A stretch of DNA of 5,905 nt from an uncultured Planctomycetota bacterium (GTDB lineage: Bacteria > Planctomycetota > UBA1135 > UBA2386). Of the stretch, positions 1-5,659 are shown one piece after another (the first letter of the stretch is position 1; each line of letters starts with the position of its first letter). The position numbers and the translations under genes were made by a program. The stretch spans positions 1 to 5,905 of the forward strand of contig CAIYFF010000181.1 of assembly GCA_903925435.1 (NCBI GenBank), in the 5' to 3' direction. The notes below the pieces were generated by a model, which worked only from the letters and a program-made list of their open reading frames with translations, ran no database searches and was not told where the DNA came from.

Positions 1-45
1 GGCATTGCTCACCGCAACCGTCCTTTGCCCTAGCGCGATCCGCTT

Positions 46-72
46 TCTCCGCTGCGGAGACGAAGCCTCGTC
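46..72 (-). terminator. Tandem hairpins after the helicase stop (possible weak terminator)
   Basis: Two adjoining inverted repeats lie just past the helicase stop, in what would be the 3' untranslated RNA. Read on the minus strand, the first (72-59) has 5-bp arms GACGA/TCGTC around a 4-base loop. The second (60-46) has perfect 7-bp arms TCTCCGC/GCGGAGA around one base, so as RNA it would fold with about 5 pairs and a 5-base loop. They share two bases. No U-run follows on either strand, so a classical intrinsic terminator is not shown. It could be a weak or Rho-assisted stop, or an RNA 3'-end stabiliser. The rest of 1-84 shows nothing else recognisable. Confidence 0.3.
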
Positions 73-84
73 GGCCGCATCACA

Positions 85-1830
85 TCACCGCCCGCAATAC
101 AACCGCGTCACATCGACCATCGTCATCCGATCCCGCAACTCGCGGCAACGTGATGCGGTGCGCATCGCGTCGACATCCTCGGGCACGGACTCAAACGTGT
201 GCTTGCTCGCGACGACGACCACTTTGTTGCGCGCGCGTGAGATGGCGACGTTGAGGCGGTTCTCGTTGAGGTGGAATGCGCCGCGGCCGCGCGCTTCGTC
301 GGGGTCCCCTGCGGTCAGCGACACGACAACGGCTTCTCGCTCTTGGCCCTGAATGCGTTCGACGGTGTCGATGACCAGGTCGTTGATCTCGGGCAACTCC
401 TTGGTGGCGATCGCAGCGCGCATCAACTGCACCTGCGCACGGAACGGCGCGATCACTGCGATCTCGCGCGGCGGCACTCCGTGCTGCCGAATGAGGTCCG
501 CAACAACGTCGGCGACGGCATGCGCTTCCTCGTGGGAACGGCTGCCGGGCTGCCGATGGTCGACGCGAAGCCACACGACGGGATGCGCAGGATCGAGCGC
601 TTCGTCGAGTTTGCCGCCTGCAACGAACTGCAAGCGCCGCTCGGCGACACCATCTGCCGATCGCAACTTGCCGCCGTAGTAGGTCTCGCTGATGAGCCGG
701 CACACGCCGTCGTTCATGCGATACGTGGTGTCGAGCATGTGCCCGCCGTAGAGGCGATGCAGCCGTGCAAAGATCGACTCCGCCGCGTCGCGATCCTTGT
801 GCTCCGCAGTCGCAACCGGCGGCAGCTGCTGGTGATCGCCGAAGAACATCCACTTCTTGCCGCGCAACATCACCGGCAACGCGTGCGGGATCGGCATCTG
901 CCCCGCCTCGTCGACGACGGCGAAGTGGAAGCTCATGTCGCGCGACAGCTTTGCGAACTGAAAGCACGTGCCAGCGATCACGGTGCGCTCCTCTGGCAGA
1001 TACATCCGGCGCGAATCGCCGAGTCGCACGCGCGCGCGACGCAACTCGACGCGCGACTCTTCGACTCCACCGGTGTCGCCACCGATCTTCGCAAGGTCCA
1101 GTTCGGGCGCGACGCGACGAATCGCAAGCAGTGCGTTGTCGACTGCGTTGTGCGTGAACGCGCACAGCGCGATGCGGCATCCCTTCATCGCAAGCGCGGC
1201 GACCACCTCGGCCAGCAAGCGCGTCTTGCCGGTGCCAGGCGGCCCCTGGATCAGCGCCAATTGCTCGGCCGCGATCGCAGCAGAGCCCGCTTCGACCTGC
1301 GCAGGGTTGAGGCCGCGCGCGGACAACGCTGCGCGCGCACGTTCGCGACGCCCTTCGTCGGCGGTCAATTGCAGCCGACCTTCGAGCGCGCCCGCGAGCA
1401 TCGGAAACTCGAACGCGCTGCGCACGGCATCGATCATCGCGTCCTTGCCGCCGAAGGGCCGGCGGTCGACGCAGTAGCTGCGGCCCTCCGAGAACTCCAC
1501 GCGCGCGGTGCGCATGTAGGAATCGGCCTCGAGCCGCAGCACGCCCGCCGTCGGCTCATAACCGCCGTAGATCATCGGCGCAGCCGCGTCGAGATCGTGC
1601 CCATCGCCAACCGCGACCCTGTCGCCTGTGCGGAACTTGGAGCAGTTCTCCTTGCAGGCAAACGTGTGCGAGTTGCCTTCGCGCCCGACGTAGACCACTT
1701 CGTGGATGCAGTCGCCTTCGTGCACGCGCATGTCGATCGGCTGCATGCGCATTTCGCGATGCGCGTGCTTCTCGCCTTCTTGCTCGCGCGCGAGATAGCG
1801 CAGGAGCCGTTGCTGCAGCGTGAGTTCCAA
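85..1830 (-). CDS. SF1B DNA/RNA helicase, Upf1/IGHMBP2/Dna2-like
   Basis: This 581-residue protein is an ATP-driven helicase of superfamily 1B, probably acting in the cytoplasm on DNA or RNA ends. Visible motifs, by residue: Q-motif-like LNPAQ (174-178), Walker A GPPGTGKT (196-203), motif Ia around AFTHNAVDN (224-232), Walker B DEAGQ (307-311), motif III GDHQQLPPV (331-339), an arginine motif TYRMND (369-374), motif V with RIQGQERE (492-499) and motif VI NRLNVAISRAR (524-534). All core residues appear intact. Residues 1-30 form a charged helical stalk like that before the 1B beta-barrel of IGHMBP2; residues 40-110 probably are that barrel. The start is a TTG, the first possible initiator after an in-frame TGA three codons upstream, and it has no Shine-Dalgarno sequence. 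An alternative Met27 would cut off most of the stalk. The gene follows the nuclease by 6 bases in the same frame, so translation by re-initiation or readthrough is likely. DEAGQ is also what I recall from helicases fused to TM0106 nucleases. Family sure; substrate and polarity inferred. Confidence 0.93.
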   Translation of the reverse strand: MELTLQQRLLRYLAREQEGEKHAHREMRMQPIDMRVHEGDCIHEVVYVGREGNSHTFACKENCSKFRTGDRVAVGDGHDLDAAAPMIYGGYEPTAGVLRLEADSYMRTARVEFSEGRSYCVDRRPFGGKDAMIDAVRSAFEFPMLAGALEGRLQLTADEGRRERARAALSARGLNPAQVEAGSAAIAAEQLALIQGPPGTGKTRLLAEVVAALAMKGCRIALCAFTHNAVDNALLAIRRVAPELDLAKIGGDTGGVEESRVELRRARVRLGDSRRMYLPEERTVIAGTCFQFAKLSRDMSFHFAVVDEAGQMPIPHALPVMLRGKKWMFFGDHQQLPPVATAEHKDRDAAESIFARLHRLYGGHMLDTTYRMNDGVCRLISETYYGGKLRSADGVAERRLQFVAGGKLDEALDPAHPVVWLRVDHRQPGSRSHEEAHAVADVVADLIRQHGVPPREIAVIAPFRAQVQLMRAAIATKELPEINDLVIDTVERIQGQEREAVVVSLTAGDPDEARGRGAFHLNENRLNVAISRARNKVVVVASKHTFESVPEDVDAMRTASRCRELRDRMTMVDVTRLYCGR

Positions 1831-1836
1831 TGCAGT

Positions 1837-3228
1837 TCAGATGGTCTGAGCCAATGCAGGCGCTGCGTCCAGGATGCGGCGCTTCAAGTCGAACAAGTCT
1901 TCGATGTCAGCGCGCGCCTTCTGCGCGAGTCGCTCGTCGAGCCCCGCTTCGGCCCACATCGCAGCCTCGCCGGCATGACCGTGACGCAGCGGCTCGCGGC
2001 GCAGCAGCACGCGCACGAAGTCCGAAAGCGCGAACAACGGCGCGGGCATCACCGCGGCTGCAAGCAACCGCCGGCGCAGATCGAGGAAGCGCGACGACAA
2101 TCCAACCTCGGCTTCGCGCTCGTACGAGTGCGCCTCGTACCATCGCGGCAACGTCGAATCGAAGTGCAACAACGGCGCGCCGGACGGCACGGCCGCGAGC
2201 AATCCGCGCAATGCAGGCCACTCCTCGTTGCGCGACTTGGGCAGCACGACATCGATTTGCGGCTCCTCGCCACCACCACCAGGCCGACGCACAGCAAACG
2301 CGAGCACGCGGTCGGCGTATGGATCCATCAGCATGTGCACGAACGCCGCATCGTCGATCGAAGGCGCGTTCTTGGGCAATCGCGGCCGCGTCTCCATCAG
2401 CGGTGCGCCATCGACATGCGCTTGCGCGGCCTTGCGCAACCTCCGCAGCAGCGACGGATCGATCTGATGCGAGAGTCGCGCGTCGCCATGCCGCTTTGCC
2501 AACTCGACCGGAGTGTCGCAGCCGTTGGCTTCGAGGATCGCGCGCGCGCCATGGCTCATGCCGAACACGAGCGAGAGATCGTCCTTGGCTTCGAGTTCGC
2601 CGCGGCAGCGCTCACTCCAATGGCACGTCTCGCATCCGCGCTGCAAGAACGGCCGCGCGAGCGAAGGATCGTCAGCGAGCGCAAGCACGCGCGATTCGAC
2701 GTCGGCGGCGATCGCCTGGTAGTCGGCGACGGCAAACATGTGCGTCTGCTCGGTCTTCAGCAGCACACCGCCGCGCTCGGGCATGCGCTGCTGCACGCCG
2801 GCGAGCAGGCGCGTGTAGAACATCACCTGCAGCACCTGATCGCCGCGCGCGCGGCCTGACGTCTTCACGTCGATCACTTCGTAGTGGTGCGAGCCAATCG
2901 CCGACTCGCCATCGACCTTGTGCAACAAGTCCGGCAACCCAAGGCGCCGTTCGCCGAGCAGCACACCTTGGTGGATCCACTCCACTCCTTGCCGCATCAG
3001 CGCGAGCGTGGCACGTGCGCCGGCATCGAAGTCGCGCTCTGGATACTCCGGCTGCTCCGCGCCCAGCGTCGCGACGTAGCGCTCCTCAAAGTCGCGACCG
3101 CGCTTGGCTGAGAACTCCTCCCACGGATGCCACTCGCGCCGCTCCTTCTTGTCGATCGACAGGTCGAGCGCCGCAAGCCGCGGACACTTGGCGAACGAGT
3201 AGAGGTTGGTGCCAGTGATCCGCCGCAT
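1837..3228 (-). CDS. TM0106-type RecB/Cas4-like Fe-S nuclease
   Basis: This 463-residue protein is a PD-(D/E)XK nuclease with a Cas4/AddB-like cysteine set. The N-terminal half holds Cys15, a Gly44/Glu48-Glu49 helix (motif I), Asp100 in GLPDLL, Asp120-x-Lys122 in EVIDVKTS, the RecB-type Q-x3-Y motif (Gln134, Tyr138), then Cys199-x2-Cys202-x5-Cys208. One early Cys plus C-x2-C-x5-C is the pattern that binds [4Fe-4S] in Cas4 nucleases. Residues 228-250 resemble a helix-hairpin-helix or linker segment. Residues 290-460 look like the RNase H-fold domain of the TM0106 family, but the expected D-x-E falls on His298 and Leu300, so this half is probably catalytically dead. The ATG start overlaps the upstream stop (TGATG) and has an AGAAGGG ribosome site about 9 bases upstream. 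The stop TGA is followed in the same frame by the helicase. Relatives are often fused to such a helicase. No CRISPR array or other cas gene is present, so I do not call it cas4. Nuclease fold confident; in vivo role unknown. Confidence 0.85.
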   Translation of the reverse strand: MRRITGTNLYSFAKCPRLAALDLSIDKKERREWHPWEEFSAKRGRDFEERYVATLGAEQPEYPERDFDAGARATLALMRQGVEWIHQGVLLGERRLGLPDLLHKVDGESAIGSHHYEVIDVKTSGRARGDQVLQVMFYTRLLAGVQQRMPERGGVLLKTEQTHMFAVADYQAIAADVESRVLALADDPSLARPFLQRGCETCHWSERCRGELEAKDDLSLVFGMSHGARAILEANGCDTPVELAKRHGDARLSHQIDPSLLRRLRKAAQAHVDGAPLMETRPRLPKNAPSIDDAAFVHMLMDPYADRVLAFAVRRPGGGGEEPQIDVVLPKSRNEEWPALRGLLAAVPSGAPLLHFDSTLPRWYEAHSYEREAEVGLSSRFLDLRRRLLAAAVMPAPLFALSDFVRVLLRREPLRHGHAGEAAMWAEAGLDERLAQKARADIEDLFDLKRRILDAAPALAQTI

Positions 3229-5189
3229 CAGTCGCGCCCTTCTACCGGAGCGATCGTGACAAGGCAGTCGAGATATGCGGCGCCAAGCCCGAGATCCGTG
3301 GCGCGCGCCTCGATCAACGCATTGGCGGCATGGCCACGCTCGAACGCGCCGCCCTTGGGCATCACCGCCGCATCGCGCCGCTGCGCGTTGTCGTGACGCA
3401 GCTGTGCAAGGAGCTCGGCACGCCGACTCGCGACGCGGACCAGCGCCCCATCGGGGATCCCGGGCACCGCGTCGGGATGCACGGCGATCCAGACGTGATC
3501 GCCAAGACCTGCGCCCGACCAGATCGAGGCCTGGCTCTTCTCCGTCGAGTTGGAAAACAGCCAGAGCGGCGCGCTGCCACCCGGCAACGATGGCGGCGCG
3601 AGCCCCGCGTCGCGCTGCGCCGGCGGCTCTTCGCGCAGCAGTTGCACCTTGCCGTTCTGCGTCAGCACCTTGCCGTGCCCAAACAGCACGGGGCCCGACA
3701 CTGGGCTTCGCACCGTGCCACCCGCTTCACGCAACGCCTCGAGCGAGAGGCCCATGGGCGCCACCGCCGCGAGCGCCACGCGTTTCTGGTCATCGATCGA
3801 GCCTTGCGGGTAACTCGACAGGCCAAGCCGACGCGCAAGGTCCTGGAAGATCTCGACTTCGTGCGGCACGCCCGGCGGCGGCGCCACGACCGGCCGCGAC
3901 TCGCCGATCCAGTGATGCCCGTAGGCGCCGAGCAGGTCGTCGTCCTCGAGCAGCGACGGGACAGGCAGCACAAGACTTGCGCGCTTGGCGGTCTCCGTCA
4001 GGAAGACATCGGCCACTACCAGGCGCTCGATCGCGTCGAGCGCAGCAGCCACAGTAGTACTGTCAGGCAACATCGCGACCGGGTTGCCGGCGGTGACCCA
4101 CATCAGGCGGATCTTGGGCGTCGCGGCGAGCAGATCCTGGCCGAGCACCGGCTCGCGCAGCACGCGCGGCGGCACTACGGCGGGACCGAACGGCGCAAAG
4201 GCCTTCCGACGCTTGAAGTAGAACGAGCAGCCGCCGCCGCTGCGGAACAGGTTGCCCGACAGCGCGCACAGGGCATCGAGGGCGCGGACGATTGCCCCGC
4301 CGCGGACCCGACGCTGCATGCCCCAGCCGACGAGGATCGCGGTCGGCCCGTCGTGGAGTTTCCTGGCGAGCGACTCCACGGCCTCGGTCGTCACGTCCGC
4401 CGCCTCGGCCCACTGGGCCACGCTGCGCGAGCGCGCCATCGCTTCAAACTCCGGCAGGCCATCGCAGAACGACGCGGCGTCCGGCACCACCCAGCCGCGG
4501 TCGAACAGCACGCGGGCGATGCCCATCGCGAGCTCAAAGTCGCCGCCAGGAGCGGGTTGGATCCGTTCGTCACAGAGGTTGGCCGCGCGGTGCCAGACCG
4601 GGTCCACCAGCACGAGCTTGGCGCCCCGTTCCTTGGCTTCCTTGAGGACCGGGACGAGGTGCGTGTTGCTGACCGTCGGGTTCTTGCCCCACAGCAGGAT
4701 GTGGCGGCTGTTGCGCAGGTCGAGCAGCGCGTTGCTGTCGCTCGTGCCGAAGTCCTCGATCTGCGCCGCCTCGCCAGCACCCGAGCAGATGTCGCCCACC
4801 TTGCCGGTGACGGGGCCGAACTGGTCAAAGAACAGGTCGGCGAGCTGCTTCAGGATCCCGAGCGACCCGCCGGACCGGTAGTGGAACACCGCCTCCGGCC
4901 CCGACTCCGCGCGGACCGTGCGAAGCCAGCCCGCCGCGGTCGCGAGCGCCTCCTCCCAGGACACCGGCACGAGCTGACCGCCGCGGCGGAGCAGCGGTTG
5001 GCGCAGCCGTTCTGGACCCGCGGCGAGGTCGGGGTAGCGGCTCGTGCGGAAGCACAGGAAGCCGCGCGTCACCGGATGGGCCGGGTCCCCGGCGATCGAA
5101 GTGACCTCGCCGTGTTCGATTTTTGCGACGATGCCGCAGGCGTCGGGGCAGTCGCGGCTGCAGGTCGTGCGGCGCAGTTCGGCGGCCAT
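3228..5189 (-). CDS. Molybdopterin (bis-MGD) oxidoreductase, DMSO-reductase family, MopB_3/YoaE-like
   Basis: This 653-residue protein is the catalytic subunit of a molybdenum or tungsten enzyme of the DMSO reductase/formate dehydrogenase superfamily. The N-terminus has Cys10-x3-Cys14-x3-Cys18 and Cys46, which should bind one [4Fe-4S] cluster; Arg48 sits where many relatives have the Lys of C-x-K between cluster and pterin. Cys135, in GDICSGAGE, is the best candidate for the Mo ligand. Cofactor-binding stretches follow: LLWGKNP (165-171), DPVWHRAA (196-203), PGGDFELAMG (214-223), GWGMQRR (288-294), RSGGG (316-320) and TAGNPVAMLPD (366-376). The C-terminal dinucleotide-binding domain spans about 540-650. 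There is no twin-arginine signal peptide, so it should be cytoplasmic. An in-frame TAG six codons upstream with no other initiator between fixes the ATG, although no clear Shine-Dalgarno precedes it. It leads the operon and overlaps the nuclease gene by one base. No electron-transfer or membrane subunit is adjacent. The architecture resembles the uncharacterised MopB_3/YoaE group; the substrate cannot be read from sequence. Confidence 0.92.
   Translation of the reverse strand: MAAELRRTTCSRDCPDACGIVAKIEHGEVTSIAGDPAHPVTRGFLCFRTSRYPDLAAGPERLRQPLLRRGGQLVPVSWEEALATAAGWLRTVRAESGPEAVFHYRSGGSLGILKQLADLFFDQFGPVTGKVGDICSGAGEAAQIEDFGTSDSNALLDLRNSRHILLWGKNPTVSNTHLVPVLKEAKERGAKLVLVDPVWHRAANLCDERIQPAPGGDFELAMGIARVLFDRGWVVPDAASFCDGLPEFEAMARSRSVAQWAEAADVTTEAVESLARKLHDGPTAILVGWGMQRRVRGGAIVRALDALCALSGNLFRSGGGCSFYFKRRKAFAPFGPAVVPPRVLREPVLGQDLLAATPKIRLMWVTAGNPVAMLPDSTTVAAALDAIERLVVADVFLTETAKRASLVLPVPSLLEDDDLLGAYGHHWIGESRPVVAPPPGVPHEVEIFQDLARRLGLSSYPQGSIDDQKRVALAAVAPMGLSLEALREAGGTVRSPVSGPVLFGHGKVLTQNGKVQLLREEPPAQRDAGLAPPSLPGGSAPLWLFSNSTEKSQASIWSGAGLGDHVWIAVHPDAVPGIPDGALVRVASRRAELLAQLRHDNAQRRDAAVMPKGGAFERGHAANALIEARATDLGLGAAYLDCLVTIAPVEGRD
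3237..3243 (-). promoter_or_regulatory. Ribosome binding site of the nuclease gene
   Basis: On the minus strand AGAAGGG lies inside the last codons of the oxidoreductase gene, with 8-9 bases between it and the nuclease ATG. Together with the TGATG stop/start overlap it fixes the nuclease start and points to translational coupling. The helicase start downstream has no such site. Confidence 0.6.
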
Positions 5190-5341
5190 GGTTGGGCGCG
5201 GAGTCTAGACGGCTTTGCGCCGCGCGCGAGTGCGTCCGACTCCGACATAGTGCGAAGACACCGCCGACGAGATCGCGCGAGAAACCGGCCCTAGAGGCCC
5301 GAATTCGAGGGGATAGCCGAGACGGCCCACTGCGGCCACGC

Positions 5342-5356
5342 GTCGCGAAGCGCGAC
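5342..5356. repeat. Short inverted repeat GTCGCG/CGCGAC
   Basis: Perfect 6-bp arms around three bases (AAG on the plus strand, CTT on the minus). It lies about 150 bases upstream of the oxidoreductase start. It could be an operator or a hairpin, but in DNA this GC-rich a 6-bp match may be chance. Confidence 0.3.
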
Positions 5357-5490
5357 CCGAACCTCACAGCGTGTTGGCGACTTTCCACCGCCCAAGCCGT
5401 GTGTTTGCAGCAGCTTAGCGGCTTCTCCCCAATACTCTCCACCCTAACAGGAGTTCGGGTCTGGCGTATTTTTCTACGACTTACTGCTTT

Positions 5491-5505
5491 GCCCATGGCA
5501 TGGGC
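5491..5505. repeat. 15-base interrupted palindrome GCCCATG-G-CATGGGC
   Basis: Perfect 7-bp arms around a single central G at 5498, directly after the A+T-rich stretch. The size suits a dimeric regulator's operator; as RNA it could make only a 5-bp stem with a 5-base loop. No T-run follows, so a terminator is unlikely. Its centre is exactly 40 bases from the centre of the next palindrome at 5531-5545. Confidence 0.5.
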
Positions 5506-5530
5506 GGTTTCTAGCTTGCGCACTCATCAG

Positions 5531-5545
5531 CCGCCTCGGAGGCGG
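5531..5545. repeat. 15-base interrupted palindrome CCGCCTC-G-GAGGCGG
   Basis: Perfect 7-bp arms around a central G at 5538, about 95 bases before the porin start. As RNA it can form a CCGCC/GGCGG stem with loop UCGGA, which shows a GGA. Part of it (5535-5544) is also the exact complement of 5584-5593, so two folds compete for the same bases. Confidence 0.5.
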
Positions 5546-5593
5546 TAGCAACCAAACGGTCAACCAACAAAAACCACTGTCGTCGCCTCCGAG
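5535..5593 (+). promoter_or_regulatory. Possible structured leader of the porin mRNA
   Basis: CTCGGAGGCG (5535-5544) and CGCCTCCGAG (5584-5593) are perfect 10-bp complements, extendable by two G-U pairs. They enclose a 39-base loop rich in A and C that holds two AACCAA copies (5550-5555 and 5562-5567) and should stay unpaired. The 3' arm contains CCTCC (5586-5590), which can also pair with GGAGG (5621-5625) of the porin ribosome site. The 5' arm can instead close the local 5531-5545 hairpin. The complementarity is seen in the sequence; a regulatory role is inferred and requires transcription to start upstream of 5531. Confidence 0.35.
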
Positions 5594-5659
5594 TCGACTG
5601 CTTCCTGAAGATCCCATTAGGGAGGAGTTCATCACACCCATGTCCAAGTCGATTGCTTC
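5592..5659 (+). repeat. Imperfect 13-base direct repeat across the porin start
   Basis: AGTCGACTGCTTC (5592-5604) recurs as AGTCGATTGCTTC (5647-5659) with 12 of 13 bases equal, 55 bases apart. The second copy encodes part of the porin signal peptide. It may be a small local duplication, a binding site or chance. Confidence 0.3.
5621..5627 (+). promoter_or_regulatory. Strong ribosome binding site of the porin gene
   Basis: GGAGGAG is a near-complete Shine-Dalgarno sequence. It leaves 12 bases to the ATG at 5640, somewhat longer than usual. It is the strongest ribosome site in the window and suggests high expression, as expected for an abundant porin. It decides the start of a gene that is otherwise open-ended here. 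Confidence 0.7.

Larger units (their letters stand above)
5190..5639. other. Divergent intergenic region
   Basis: These 450 bases separate the divergent oxidoreductase and porin genes and should hold both promoters. I find no convincing protein-coding frame, tRNA or known riboswitch; no molybdenum-cofactor riboswitch could be recognised beside the molybdoenzyme. The stretch 5466-5490 is clearly richer in A+T than its surroundings and is the likeliest promoter zone for the porin, but no -35/-10 pair with good spacing can be named. The part nearest the oxidoreductase (5190-5340) is GC-rich and featureless apart from a tandem TCCGAC pair at 5235-5246. The porin-proximal half carries the inverted repeats listed separately. 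Confidence 0.6.

Noticed and set aside
271..2859. Plus-strand open frame of 862 codons antisense to both helicase and nuclease
   Set aside because: It lies wholly opposite two genes with clear motifs, has low-complexity Arg/Ala/His-rich content and no domain. Long antisense frames are expected in GC-rich coding DNA.
1837..3228. CRISPR Cas4 assignment for the nuclease
   Set aside because: It shares the cysteine and RecB motifs, but it is much longer than Cas4, has an RNase H-like second half and sits beside a helicase with no cas1, cas2 or repeat array.
3330..5294. Plus-strand open frame of 654 codons antisense to the oxidoreductase
   Set aside because: Same reasons: Arg-rich, no recognisable motif, opposite a well-supported molybdoenzyme.
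5300..5400. tRNA-like impression around CGAATTCG and TAGCCGAGACGG
   Set aside because: No acceptor, anticodon and T-stems could be paired in a consistent cloverleaf on either strand.
5405..5436. Promoter TTGCAG ... AATACT for the porin
   Set aside because: The spacer of 20 bases is too long and both hexamers are weak; not listed as a feature.
4825..5523. Minus-strand frame of 232 codons running from the intergenic region into the oxidoreductase
   Set aside because: It overlaps the Fe-S cluster coding region of the oxidoreductase in another frame, and its sequence is basic and without motifs.
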